A stretch of DNA of 64,000 bases from Apteryx mantelli (GCF_036417845.1 NC_089983.1:18753207-18817206); one strand, 5' to 3'. Positions 28,345-40,819 are shown, numbered from the stretch's first letter. A program made the numbers and translations. The notes: generated by a model not told the origin, from the letters alone.

Positions 28345-28535
28345 AGGAATGCAAGAATAGTCATGCTGGGTGAGACCAAAGGTCTTTCTAGTTCTGTTGC
28401 CTGACTCTGACAGTAGCCATCTATTAGAGACCGGGAAAGCATGTAGCAATACTTCCTCAGAACACCTTCCTGAGTGTCCAGTGATCTGAGGAACTGAAAC
28501 TTCCCTCCAAGGCATTTGGCAGAGGACAGGAAATG
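28345..28535 (+). mobile_element. Reptile-type dispersed repeat, diverged (CR1-related or SINE-like)
   Basis: GAATAGTCATGCTGGGTGAG, ACCAAAGGTC, then GACTCTGACAGTAGCC resembles the common turtle/crocodilian repeat with ATAGCCATACTGGGTCAGAC, CAATGGTCCATCTAG and CTCTGACAGTGGCC. Similarity fades after about 100 bases. The family name is uncertain from memory. Confidence 0.5.
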
Positions 28536-31500
28536 CTAATGTGTCCACACAGAGCCAGTGCTAGGAAGCACGGAAGTAAAATGACCTGGTCCAAACATCT
28601 GACAGGAAAAAAAGAGGTTCATTGCTACAACAAATAGTCCTAGTGAAATTGGGCCTGTGGTAAGGAGTGCTTCCATGTGACTTGCAGAGGAGGCAGACAC
28701 TAGAGCAGATATAATCATTGTCCACCAAGCGTTTCACCCAGTAAGTCTCCTGGTTACTGCTGCACTATTCAAAGTGGGATACAATCAAGTACATGGCTCA
28801 GTTGGCAGGCACAGGGCCTCCATGACAACCCTTAGCTCCTGCATCCCAGCAGGGACTGGTACCACTGTCTCAGCACTCCTCTTTTGACATCTTCCAGTGA
28901 AAAGCAGAAAGGTTCTGCTAAAACCACACAAATAGAGGAAGACTATTTACGTAGCTGGGCACCCATCTCAGCTGGAAGCTGGCAGCCAGGTGAACTGCTA
29001 TTAAGCTGGGTCCAAAACCAGGCTCTCCGAGCACTGTCATTCGTCTGCTGCAGTGGGTTTAGCCATGCTTGAAGCTAACCTGTGATTATGAGACTTTGCA
29101 CGGGTCCCTCCCTGCACACAGAGCTCAGTCACCTCTCCCTCCCCAGAAAAAGGTACCATCCAGATGCGGGGCAAGGGTGGGAGAGCTATACAGAAATGCA
29201 GTGAAACAAGAGAGCCTGAAGGATGTGGTGTTCATATTCCCTGATCTACTGCAGGAAGTCTAGCCCAGCCATCAGGATCTCTCCCTGTTTAATGAAAAAA
29301 AGCCCTAATGGAGCAGGAAAAGGTTATCAATTCACAGTGAAAGAAACTGCAAATTATGCATGCAAGCAAAATGATGACAGGACAATCAGCTGTCATTAAT
29401 GAAGTCCTAAGCAAAAAAGATGAGGAAGCAAAACAGCTCACCTGGCTCCTGCTAGGGCACTGGCAATTATGCACACAGAAGTGTTAAGCATAATTAGACA
29501 GAGCTGCCTTTTTTGACTTATGAAAATGAAGCAAGAGTGCCTAAACTTAGATTCTTCTAGAATAGAGGGGGAAGAAGGGTTAAAAAGAGCTGATGTACTG
29601 CCTGAAAAGTGTTCGCAACAGCTTGCCACACTCTCCTGACCGCTTGACAGGAAGGACATGTAACATCTGGTAGTCACAGTAATGTGGTAAGAATCCACAA
29701 GCTTTGGCAGCAGAATAATTGAAGATTTTGTAATCCAGCACCTCTTCCCATGCCTAAGGCCAAAATGCCAGATCAGCACCTTGCAATCAAGCCTGCAAGA
29801 CTGATGTATCAGATGTGTTTGATATTCTGAAAGCTGAAGAGGAATTTTATAGGGGCTGGAGAAACTCAGCAGTTTCTCCCTAGCTGGAGGCTGTCTGCCA
29901 GTAAGGAGATGATGAAAGAATATCTAAGCTGAAAACAATGGGAGCCGGGTGGGAAACTTGCCTTCATTATAAGGGTAAAGACCATCTTTCTAGTAGGAAA
30001 AGACAGGGAAAAGAGAGATAAGAAGCAAGTCTAAACTTTTTTTTTTTCATGAGTAATTCTGACCCAGCAGCTCTCCCTCAAATAATCTATCTCCAAAATT
30101 GGGGCTATAACATTTGCAAAGTAATTATGCATTTCACTTAGGAATACCAGGAACTTATTGAGAGGGATGCTAGGAAGAAAGCGAGGCCACATAGGCCATT
30201 TGTGAGATCACCATGTGCCTCCTTGTTGTAAAGTTCTCTGTTTTCAGGGGATCCCACCTGGCACAAGGTTGATCTGCCACAGAGTAGCGAGTTGCAGACT
30301 TTTGTGAAGGAAGAGAGACATCCAAAGGATCAGGCTCTGGAAATATTGTGTAGGAGAAGCCTACTTCTGTGACAGCACAGGCATATGATGATGCTTTCCT
30401 TCCCAAAGAACTGCCTGTTCTTAGAACACCACTGGCATCACAGTACCATGAAATACAGGAGATATCTGACAGATCCCCTCTGCTCTGTTTTGGTTTTGAG
30501 TGTTGAGGAATGCAAAAGCCACAAAAAAACCCTTTTCATTCTGAGAAACAAAGAAGGGAAAAATCAACATCTGAAGCTATACTTTAGCAGCAAAATTAGC
30601 AATGGCCATGTTGATTTTTTGAGCTAATAACTACACAGGTATGTCAATGGTTACTTTTGAATTAGAAATACAGCTAAGGAAAACTGACCACACTCCAAAA
30701 AAGTACAGCTTAAACGGTTAAAAAAATAAAAAGTAAAGGCAGAGAGATACGTGAACCCACTTCCAGTACACGCTTTGCCAGCACACTTGTCAGTGTGCAA
30801 TGAATGCACATGGAGCGAGGTATTTTTTCCTCCTGAGGTTGGATCCATCACCCACTGCTCATACTGTTGATTCCAGCTTTCAATCACAGAGGTGCGTGGT
30901 ACTGCTCCAAAGTGATTCTGATCACTCCTTTCAGCTAGGGCTTAGTCACTGATGATGTCTAGTTATTCATCGGCCCTCAGGGCCTTTCTCAGCTGATGTC
31001 AAACCAACTTCACATATGTTGCATGGGAAAGTGATCTGACTGTATCTACAGTCTAATTCTGTCAGTGCTGCTGTGCAAAGTACATGTGAAGCCACTCAAG
31101 GAACAGTAAAAGACCATGTTCTGAAGCCTCTCTAGATTGCTACTGCCATATATTCTTCATGACTGAACAGCCTGTGTCTTAACACAGGCCACCTACTGGC
31201 CATTGGCGCAAACTGGATAAAAAACATTGGAGAGAAACTAAAGGATCATTTTGATAGAGACTTAGATTAGGCCTCACTGCTTCCTTTTTATACCACCATT
31301 TTTACTTTGATCCCTCAAAAAAATGGAATATCAAAGAAAATAAACATAAGGTAGATAGGCAGGATATGGAACTGAGGGAAAAAAAAAGAGACCAAGTGGG
31401 TCACGTGTTCGATTACCAGGAACCACCTGCTTACTCCAGACCTCTTTGCTTCCTTGGACAAGACTAGCTGGCCACAGGGCAACACACTGCAGCTTTCTGT

Positions 31501-31768
31501 GGTGGAATAGAGACATCAGAGAGATGGGAGCCTGGAAATAATCCTGTACATAAGCCTGCTTCTTCAAGAATACAAGTGAATATTTGCAGTAAATTCTCAT
31601 GATCAACATACATCACAAACACATCACACTGGTCCTCTTCATGGAGGTTAACTCCTCTCCCAAAGCCCAGTTTGCTCATTGCAATGTGCAGTCTGAGACT
31701 CATGAGCTAGATGTGCCTGGTGAATAGTTAGTTCAAGTGTGGCCCCACTCTTGGGGCTTCATGCCACA

Positions 31769-31788
31769 GTGACCACTGGAGTGGTCAC
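31769..31788. repeat. Inverted repeat, 9-bp arms, 2-base loop
   Basis: GTGACCACT and AGTGGTCAC are exact inverse complements around GG. Confidence 0.8.
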
Positions 31789-32892
31789 AAAGTGATCCAG
31801 ATCTTAGTCTGGATGGAGAAAGAGTCACAGGGTCCATTAAGATTGCTTCCTCCAGATCAGCTTGGGACCTAGACACGCATGCACAGCTCAGCCCTACACC
31901 ATGGAGAACTGTGTGATCTCCATGATCATAAGCCATGGGCATTGCCAGTCTCTCAGGTAGGGCCCCCCCAGCTCTGAGGTATTGGTACATACCCTGTGGT
32001 TACTGGCTATCTAAAGACTTGGTATGTGGCTTTTAGGGTCAGGAAGGATGACCTATATTTATACCCAGATGTGCATATGGTAACAATTAACTTCATGCTT
32101 ATAAGGGTGAAACGAAATGCAGAGGATCCTGCCCCTTGGAGTGCTCCCACAGCAGCACAGCCTAGGGACCTATCTCCCTTCCCACTGTGGGTGTAAGGCA
32201 CTCCACATACTCCCCATTTCAAATCCCACTTTCTCCCTAACCCCCACATTCCTGTGCCTTTGCGCCTTCCAACAATCTCATCGGTTAACTGAGTCTTACA
32301 CAATGTCTAAGAACACCATCTTCTTAAATTGTACCAAGATTGTCACTAGTGTTTCCACGTAGGATAGAGTACCCTAGAGACGCTTGCATTTCCGCATCAT
32401 ATAGCAAAAACTTATTTAGGAAGCGATAAGATGAGAAATGTTTTATCAGTTGTTTCCATGATTGCAGATACTGTGTGCCCAGTGCTTTGGTTGCTTTTCC
32501 TCTAGAACTCACACAGGCTCTATGGCATTTATTTTTTCCCTAGGAATGAAAATAAATCACTCCAATCAGTTGCTTTTCTTGAGGTGCTACACAACAAACT
32601 ACAGTGGAAATGTTATCATTTGTAACAGATTTAGCCTGCAGGACCGTGTGTTAATTTAAAATTTAACATTTAAAAATAGTTTCCCATGGCACCATGTAAA
32701 TACAGGGTATGGCCAGTACAAGCAGATACAAATTGAGTAAAGTTATATTGCTTGAAGTTATTTATTTCTACATTTGACAGCTACTGACAAAAACTCGCCT
32801 CATTACTCTTCCGTGCTCTTGTGTGCAGGCAGGACATTGGAATAACTCTGGGGAAAAACCATACAGAACATCTTAATGATTACACTGATGCT

Positions 32893-32916
32893 TCTCTCTC
32901 TCTCTCTCTCTCTCTC
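32893..32916 (+). repeat. (TC)12 microsatellite
   Basis: Twelve uninterrupted TC units, followed by a short CACACAC stretch. Confidence 0.95.
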
Positions 32917-34365
32917 ACACACCTACCTGCCACCCAAACATTTGGGATGCATAAAACACTACCTTGACAAATGAACTGGGCCTGATCATACCACTGCCAG
33001 AATTATAACAGTCTCTAAAAGTCCAAAGATGCCATCATTATGCTCCCAATTAACCCGCTACCATTACAACCTGATAAAACAGGCTTGATGGAACAGCCAA
33101 AACAGGGTTTACATCCACTTGCTCCTCAAAAAAGTTTTCAGTTTTCCCTGGAAGCTGTGAGTGGAAGGGGGGATCCTGAAAATATTTTTGCCAGAAAACC
33201 TCCCCCAAAATAAGCTCTAAACAACTGTCCAGCTGTTTAAATAAGCCAACTGGGGGTTAGAGGGAGGTGAGAGAGGCTCTTGTCTGTTCTAAATTCAAAG
33301 CTTGCTCTTCAAGCCAAGTGCCTGGGTACCAGAAGCAGAGACACGAAGAGCAGCAGGCAACCTCCCTGCTTTGTTTGCTAGTGCTCGGACAGGAGCTGGC
33401 TGGCCACGTGCCAGAGCTACAAGATAAGATCCCGCTCAGCCCCAGGCTGGATCACAGTCACTGCACATGGAACTGTTACCTTCAGGGCATTAGCCAGGCT
33501 CTGCTAATCACACACTCTTAGGACTTACCAGTTGGTCAAAACTAAACAGATTTTCAGCAAGTCACATCCCTAGCAGAAGCTGTCTTTCCTCCAGATGTAA
33601 AGGCCTTGCCCTGTAAGAGTAACACAGTTTCTCAAATAATATGTTTTTCTCCTCTTGCCTCTTCCTCAGAAATGATACTTCCCTAAAATACTGATACTTT
33701 CCTAAAATATTCAGCTTTAGTCCTGCCCAGCACAAAATAGCTCAGGGCATGCAGTTAAAGCTTGCCAAAGTTGCAACAAACTTAGAGCTGGGTCCGATGA
33801 TAAGCACCTATCGAACAACCTGACCCCCTAAAATGGGGCCACTAAATAACAGACCAAAACAAAAACAGCTCATCCCTTTTACACAGGCTGAAGAAAAATG
33901 AGAGCCAAGGAAATGAACACAGCACAAAAGAGATAATGCCTACCTTGTGGGAAACCTCAAAACAGTACAGTGAATAGGAGAGGCCAAGGAGTTGTCTTTG
34001 CAAAGAAAAAAAGTCTTCAGTTGCCAAGAGATGACAAAGCAAGGTACACTCAGAAAAAACAGATTTCTCCCCCCTCAAAGTTTGATAAAAGGGTACATAA
34101 TCAGGAGAAACAGAAGGAAATCTATACTAACATTTTCAGATTACTAATAGTTACATAAATGTTCCTCACACCATGATTTATTTGCCTGTGCTTTGCCTTC
34201 CAAAACAATCATGCTGACCACATGCTGCCCAATATAGTAAAGTGACATCCAAGGTTACGCCTCTGTGACGATGTCATGTTTTGGACTGTGTATCTTTAGG
34301 GAGATAATGATACAGGAAGAGGGAAGAAGGGGAGAAGAAAGAACATAAAAGAGTGGTTGTCAGAC

Positions 34366-34388
34366 CCTAGAACAAATTTTGTTCTAGG
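34366..34388. repeat. Inverted repeat, 11-bp arms, 1-base centre
   Basis: CCTAGAACAAA and TTTGTTCTAGG are perfect inverse complements with a single T between. The longest near-perfect palindrome I noticed in the window. Confidence 0.85.
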
Positions 34389-35380
34389 CATGGGAAATCT
34401 TTCTTTCTGACATGAAGTAAACTAGATCTGAAAAAAAGATATGCAAGCCCTCAACATCAGTCTTGCAGGCTTGCTTTTCAGAGAAGCATGCTTCCAGGAT
34501 TATGGGCTCTTCTGCCAGGTGGCACATGTTTTTCAGCTGAATCATTACCACAAATTGGCTTTTAGTTTAATTTGTTCAAAGAAAGAGACAAGCAGTCTCA
34601 TACATACACAGGCATCAAAAACTGTCACAAATGTAAACGATTTCTCATTTCATATCTTTCTTAAAATAGAGGATCTTTTATAATCCTATAAACATAAGGA
34701 ATCAGGAAGATGACAGATCTAAGAATAAAATTTTTTGCTAGTTTGTTTACCACTCTTAATGAAACAGAGTAGCTACCAAAAAGCATGCAGAGTGTTTAAG
34801 TTTGGTCTTACGTGTCATACAGTCAGAGTCTTAATTGGAACGGTAGGACATCAAGAGCCATATTGGCTACGGCAGAGTTAAGGTTCCAAAGGATCTTCCC
34901 AAATATTTGCTGGAAGTCGAATTTTTTTCCACAGTTAACTTCTTTTTAATGTTTAACAAAACATGGTACTGCAAAAACTACAGGAAAACCGAGACCTGTC
35001 ACACTCCCCTCCTCTCCAAGCTGTTTCTAGCAGCCAGCAGGGAACTGCCATACTTACTGATGTCCTTATTTAACGCTTCAGTCATTCTTCACACTCCTTT
35101 ACAGAAAATGCCAGGGCTTCGAGACAGGTCTACCAGCAGGTGCACTGGGACTCAGGCACACTGTGAAGGAATACAAACACCAGCTAATTAAATCTATTGT
35201 TAAAACAATTTGTTTCTTGCTGGGGCTGAGTCATCTGAAAGTGTTTAAACATGTCAGGTTTCATTTCTGAGGGCAGACTGCCACCTTCATTCTGGAGCTC
35301 TTTGCCCACCCTCCCACCCCCCAATTGTTATGTTATTTTAGATTTAAAGTTCAGATCAGGAACAGAGAAAGGATTTACAT

Positions 35381-35416
35381 ATTAAAAAAAAAAAAAGAAG
35401 AAGAAAGAAAGAAAAA
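35381..35416 (+). repeat. Purine-only A/AG-rich low-complexity tract
   Basis: A run of A followed by GAAGAAGAAAGAAAGAAAAA-like sequence, a simple purine microsatellite. Confidence 0.9.
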
Positions 35417-35570
35417 CCCAAGGCCAAAACTCTAAGCTCTCCCTTAATAAGGGTAGTAGGAAAATCCATAATTTAGCCAGCCAGTATTAGCTCCTAGAAT
35501 AAATTAAAGCAGCAAACAATGAGATTTGCAGCATATAAGTCATAAAGGTCTATTTCTAATGAACACCTGC

Positions 35571-35585
35571 CCCCAAGAGGGCACT
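35571..35585 (+). promoter_or_regulatory. CTCF-like motif
   Basis: CCCCAAGAGGGCACT fits 13 of 15 positions of the recalled CTCF core (CCASYAGRKGGCRSY). A single motif match in 64 kb is weak evidence. Confidence 0.25.
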
Positions 35586-36288
35586 GCGTATACTTCAGCC
35601 TTGTAAGTATCTACCAAAAATTTAGCAGGGTAAAGGCATGCCCTTTCTTCCATCCCAGTCCACACTGGTGTGCCAGGCCTCTACTCTCTTTGGTGACTGT
35701 CAGTAAATCAAGCAGAATATCCCTTTCTGCTTACAATGGATTTATTTTGGGGATCCTTTCAGAGAAGCACACAAGCAGGAAGGCAGTCAACAACTCAATT
35801 TTCTGGGAAGCAAAGCAACAAATACAAGGCAGGTTCTTCTGCGTGAGGACACACATCCTCTACCAGTTGCGTGAACAGAACTGTACTCAACACCCACCCA
35901 AACCACCTCTCCGCTTGTCTCTGCGCGTGATCAGCCTCATTCTGTTTTGGCCATTTTCCTCGCAGTATCATGACTAGTTTCACACTTGGTTTCTCAGGCA
36001 GTTTCTTGAATCCCACAAAATCTCCTTCAGTCACATATTGGATGGAGCACTCTTTGGCAAACACACCCTTGGGAAGGTCCCTGGAATTCCCTGTGTTTCC
36101 AATGCATCTTTGACACACACGTACCCATGGCAACCACCTGGTCCAAGGTTACCTCCTTCTGCTGCTTTGAGTCTGTGGTTATTGATCTTCCAAATCTCAG
36201 CCTAAGCTTGCTCATCAGCCTGGACAGATCTGAAGCTTTTTGTCACGGAATTTCCATCCTTTAACACCAGCCCTGCGAGACACTCACG

Positions 36289-36345
36289 CAGGACCGGCTT
36301 GTACAGGGCTACCTAGCCCTGCATGAGACGTCATCTCCGCGGCGT
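36289..36345 (-). promoter_or_regulatory. Small CpG patch with CRE-like site and minus-strand splice donor
   Basis: GACGTCAT (36,327-36,334) resembles a CREB/ATF site and sits about 40 bases from a strong minus-strand donor, GTCCTGC|GTGAGTGTC, with exon end 36,288. The patch is CpG-rich compared with its flanks. It could be a small promoter and first exon. No peptide is recognised. Confidence 0.25.
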
Positions 36346-36779
36346 GGTTATTTCGACACCTGCAGGAAGGGTTTTAGCATGTGACTTTATAGCAGCTCAT
36401 CACAGCAGTCTCTTACCAGTCCCATATCATTTAAAAATGTTTAAGCATCTGCTCCATAGCTGTAATGCTTTGCCATCAACTTTCCAACTCTGTGTGCCAC
36501 AGACTCATATCCTAATTACAGGCCACACTCGGCAGTCCTTAATTGGCCCAAATTTAATTACAATATGTGCCAGACAACAAAACCTCTTTCTGAATACATA
36601 ATGCTCAGTGATTAGGTTCCCAGGTAAGTAAATCAGCGCAAGGAGGAAATTTCAGTACCGTTCATCTGGGACTGCTAAACCACAAAACACTTACCTGTTT
36701 TTCTAACTTAATTAAATGTGGATTTAACCATCATAACTTGATGCAGTGGGAAGAAACTTCTCCTTTCCCAGCTTTTCTC

Positions 36780-37580
36780 CTGACCCTCACGACCGCACAA
36801 GCCCAGCTCCGTTCCCCCCCCCCCCCCGAGCGGTGCTGGCTACGCTCCGCGGTGCCCAGCGGCTCTCGGGCTCCCCGCTGAGCCTCGCGCCCTAACCGCA
36901 CCCAGCCCTCCGCGCGCGTTCTCGCGAGTCCCGTCCGCCCCGTCCCGCCGAGAGCCGCCAACGGCCAACGGCCGCCGCCAACGGCCGCGCAGCCCCGCGC
37001 CGCGCCGCGCCCGCCAGCGCCCTCCGTCCCGCCCTGCAGGCGGCGCCCGGGCCCCGCGGCAGCGCCCGGCAACCGGGGCGGCGCCGCCGGGCGGCTCGTG
37101 CGGTGCCGGCGGCGGGTGTTCGCGGCCCGCGTCGGCGGCCGGCCGTTCTCACCGATGTCCCCAAGCGTGTTTCTGTTCCAAGGCCGCGCCGGCAGCGGCT
37201 CCGTCTTCTGAAACTTCTGCCTCGTTTCCAGGGCGTCACCTGAAGGCCCTCTCGTTCCACAGCCAGCCGTGGTGGCTGGGGCTGTCTCCGCGCCCAGCTG
37301 CGAGACCTCGAGGGGTGTTGGGAAGCATCGGGGGGGGGGGGGGGCAGGCACAACAGCGCGGTGAGCAGGTCCGCCGCCGGGGACACAACGGCAAACGCCC
37401 CAGGGGACGAGGCAAGGTGTCGGCACCTGTGTCCCATAGCTAAAAAGGGGTCTTCAGCGACAAGCAGCGGCTGCGTTTGGCGCAGCCCTGGAGACACCGA
37501 GGGGGCCAAGCGCCTCGGGGGGGGGGGGCGGTGGGAGCCACCTCGCCTGGCCCCAGTCGGCTCCGGGAGCTGCTAGGAGG
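36780..37580. promoter_or_regulatory. CpG island with long C and G runs
   Basis: About 0.8 kb of very GC- and CpG-rich DNA in an AT-rich neighbourhood. It carries C14 (36,814-36,827), G15 (37,330-37,344) and G12 (37,517-37,528), plus short CCAACGGCC repeats near 36,956-36,990. Long open frames exist in several frames on both strands, so they reflect composition. A good minus-strand donor, GGACATCG|GTGAGAACGG, ends a possible first exon at 37,153. Likely a promoter, perhaps two-way. Confidence 0.6.
37153..37330 (-). other. Candidate minus-strand first exon ending in a strong donor
   Basis: The minus strand reads from the CpG island into GGACATCG|GTGAGA. The 5' limit is arbitrary, and no protein is recognised in any frame. 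Confidence 0.3.
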
Positions 37581-37599
37581 CACCTCTGAAAGCCCCTTG

Positions 37600-37913
37600 C
37601 CCGTACTATGGGTGTATTCACAGCTGGAGAAGAAGCCTCTTACTCCTGAAAGGCCCCTAAAGCCTCTTAGAGGAAGATGGTGGCATTCGGCCCTGTCCTG
37701 TAGTACTGAAAACCTCCTCGGACCCCACCTCAGCTCTGCTGTGAGGAGTGGTCCTGGAGGACACGCAGCGCTGAGTCCCCGTTCCCACCTTTTCTGCTCC
37801 TGCACGGCAATGAACGGATGTCTCGGCAGGCCGGCTAGGCCTCTTCCCCGTCCTCAGGCACGGGCAGGGAGAGCAGGCCTCGCCAACGCTTGTCAGAGCA
37901 CTCAGAGGACAAG
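37600..37913 (+). other. Candidate plus-strand first exon ending in AAG|GTAATA
   Basis: Moderately GC-rich DNA at the right shoulder of the CpG island, ending in GGACAAG|GTAATA. One frame is open through it, but the peptide is not recognised. If real, it would be the natural upstream partner of candidate exon A at 40,630. The phase has not been established. Confidence 0.2.
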
Positions 37914-40570
37914 GTAATAAAAAACACTGCTCCCACCTCAGCATACTACTCATAAGTAAACAAGCTGATGAGTGAATTGATCCAAAATTTGTCCAACATT
38001 CACAACACAGGCTATGGGACTGCAAGTCAGGGGCCTGGCGCTCTCTCCCACTCCCTGCAGTGACCTCCCATCTGACTGACAGCACTTCCTTTAGTCCAAG
38101 GTTTTCATAAACATCCACTAATTTCACCAAGCACCATTTTGGAGGCTCCAAGTCAAAATCCCAGTACTTGGTTTTCATAAATCCCACTTTCGTGCTGGGA
38201 TTTGTAGAGCAGACTGCTGTGTTATCTGAGCTTGCGGCGGGGAGTAGTTGCCTGTGGCCCCCTCGACTCAGCACTGTCGCCACCGCACAGCTCTTCCCCT
38301 TGGCTCCTGAGGACATCTGGAGGATCTCCCTGCTACGTGTGCAGGAATCAGGCACTTAAAGGCCAAGCCAAGCGTCTGCAGCACTAGTCAAGGAAGATAA
38401 AGCTTCTCAGCATCCGGAAGGGAGGTGGTGGGAAGGAGCCTCCTGAAGGAAGAAATACCAAGATCAACACCTCCAGCCAGGAAAGGGGTGTGGGTGTTTG
38501 CAAGGCTGGGCCTGCTCACTGCTCCAGCTCTTCCCAGCCATGCCTCCCCCTTCCCGCAGACTTTCCAGCATGGAAAAGGAAAAGCTTGCCTCTCTACATA
38601 GATGGCTTTCCCTAGCTCTGAGGAGCTCAGCCTGACTTGCCACTTACCACAAGGGTGAACAGCATCAGATCTCACTCTTCTTCCTCCCTCTTTCCAAGAG
38701 GGCTATAGCTGCAAAGCCTCCAAATCACCGACCTGCCAGAGGAATCCTCCCAGTCCCTGGGCAACCAGCCTGCCAAAGCCTGTGTAGCCCCTTTTGTCTC
38801 CCACGCCACTCTGGTTTATTGCCTGCAGGCCTGAGATTCTTGGCAGGTGAAGCCTGATGATGCCAGCTGCAAAGTATGTTTGCAGACCAGCCCATTATCT
38901 CTTTCCATCCTTCATCTCCTTTGACACCTGCTGAGACACTCACAAGCTGCCCAAGGGCTGGTGCTGTGGCCTATTGCCATGTCTCAGTTCCCTCTGACCG
39001 CTTACAGTCTCATTTTATATCCCTCACACGGTTTAAATTCTCATTTACTTGAACAGATGTTTCTGGCACACAAGGAATGCTGGGCTCGGGCTTCTTTTTG
39101 GTGTCTGAACAATCTTGGTTAATCAAATGAACATCCATAGAGTTTTCTGTTTCATGTTCTTCTCATCCTGCTGAATTTCCAAGAGACCTCTTACCAGTCC
39201 CACCATCAGTTTCACTAGTGTATTCTGTTTGAACAAGAGGCTAAGGGCAAGACCTAATAGCAAAAAGCTGAGGGGATCACATCAGCTTCTAAACACCGGG
39301 AATGTGAGATCCCAGATCTCCTTATCTGCCAAAGGAAAAAGGAAAAAAAAAACTGTAGCCAGAGTATTTTAAACAAACACCAATCCCTGAAACACAAGAA
39401 GAAAGAAAGGAAAATGAAATACAGCATGTTACCAAGTACGATTTTCTAATACCTGCAACTTTGTTTTTCTCCGTTGGCAGCACTGCTATTGCTGCCAGGA
39501 GGGAGCTAAGACCTTCTGTACAGCGGCCCGCCTCAGGCTGCAGCCGTACGCACACACACCCCTTTCATAAAACATTCAGGATAAGGCTTTGCACTCAGCT
39601 GCGTTTGCTCGTGTTCCTTCAACTTTCTGGCTCCATTTAATACCAGTGCCTAAAATAGCCTCACACAGGTTTGATTTTGCAGAAGAGGATCTAGGGCAAC
39701 AACAGTAATTCAGTTCTTGAGGCGGCTTGGATTCTGCATGCTTTTCATAGGATCTGCCCTGTTTTTCCAACTGCTCAGACATCACACAGGCCAGAGATCA
39801 ATTACTTTTAAGTAGCTCATTGAATAGCACTTGGCAAGTACGGGGCAAATAACATCTCTGAAAGAATAACAGCATTTGCCAGTAGAGTAACATTCTTTAC
39901 TGGCGACCTCCTGTTGAATGTGTGTCTGTACCTGTTAAAAGCTAACCTCAGCTTTGTTTGTTCCCTTTGGTAACAACTAGAAAGAGTAATACAGCTCCAA
40001 GGTACTAGATGCCTGCAAATTTTTCACCAGTCTTCAGCACCTGCACGGACTCACTGCAACATTTCAGACGGATGGAAAATAGTGACAGCTACAAGCGGCA
40101 GGTTTCTTTTCAGCCCAGTGTTCTCTGTGAATAAAAAAATCCAAATACAGGGGAAAACATGGAAAACTTCTGTTTAAAGAACTCTCTTTACCCATTGCTG
40201 GCAAAAAGATCCAGCTTATCTCAGTATCTGCTAGGAAAAATAACTGTGGTGACCCTTTGCACTATCTATAATGAGGTGCTGAAGCAAAAATACTAACTTT
40301 AGTTATTCTTACTTCTTTTGCAGCTGTTTGTCCACCCCCACATTCATAGGGTGCTAAGCAATAAGGTCTAATCATAGACTGGCCACAAAGTGTGGTGCCT
40401 ATGAATCACCTGGCTGGTTCTGAAAGTTACAACCCCTGGGCAGAATATCTCTATTTGTCTGGAAACTGAGATATTTAAAGAAATCTCAAGGGCTCCATGC
40501 AAGGACAGAGGTCGTTCTACACATTGTAACTTACAGGCTTATGGCTTAAGATAAAAAACTATAGTTTGTT
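37914..40570. other. Non-coding DNA downstream of the CpG island
   Basis: A 232-codon minus-strand open frame ends here (37,657-38,355) without recognisable domains. The rest shows nothing I can name. Confidence 0.5.
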
Positions 40571-40688
40571 TTGGCTTCTAGAACATCTGCATTAACAGGG
40601 GTTATATTTTGATACATTTGTGCCAGCAGGACCCACATTACACTCCACAATGTTCACTCACATGGGAAATCCCTGACCCAGAGATGTC
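40571..40688 (+). repeat. Direct repeat, copy 1 (118 bp)
   Basis: Matches 42,559-42,676 at 115 of 118 positions without gaps, with sharp edges and unrelated flanks. The three differences all lie in the left half, upstream of the shared AG acceptor. No target-site duplication is visible. Confidence 0.85.
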
Positions 40689-40819
40689 GTCCTGTCAGCA
40701 GATCCATGACAGGCAGTCTGAGTTCGTGTGGGCACCCAACCCCTTTCCCCGATTTCGGTGGGACTCCCCACAGTCCTACCCAGATGAATCAGATCACAGG
40801 ACCAGAGACTTCAGAAACG
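40630..40819 (+). other. Candidate coding exon A (190 nt) with a duplicated 5' half
   Basis: The segment lies between a TGTGCCAGCAG acceptor and an AAACG|GTGAGA donor. It is open throughout in one frame, phase 0 in and phase 1 out. The implied peptide is protein-like in composition, for example TWEIPDPEMSS, then FVWAPNPFPRFRWDS, then YPDESDHRTRDFRN. I do not recognise it. Its first 59 bases recur unchanged in candidate exon B about 2 kb downstream, whereas the intron side of the repeat has three differences. It could be a real exon of a lineage-specific transcript, or an unrelated dispersed repeat that happens to look spliced. Confidence 0.35.

Larger units (their letters stand above)
28536..36288. 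other. Non-coding DNA
   Basis: No recognised gene. Holds the (TC)12 tract, two inverted repeats, the purine tract and a CTCF-like motif. Two adjacent minus-strand open frames at 35.8-36.2 kb read protein-like but match nothing I know. Confidence 0.55.

Noticed and set aside
31395-31430. tRNA-like TTCGATTACC word
   Set aside because: No matching T-stem, anticodon stem or acceptor stem; probably a relic of a tRNA-derived SINE or chance.
36892-37509. 205- and 231-codon minus-strand open frames in the CpG island
   Set aside because: Arg/Ala/Gly-rich artefacts of GC composition; several phases are open at once.
40021-40060. REST/NRSE-like TTCAGCACC word
   Set aside because: Only the left half-site fits; the right half and spacing do not match.
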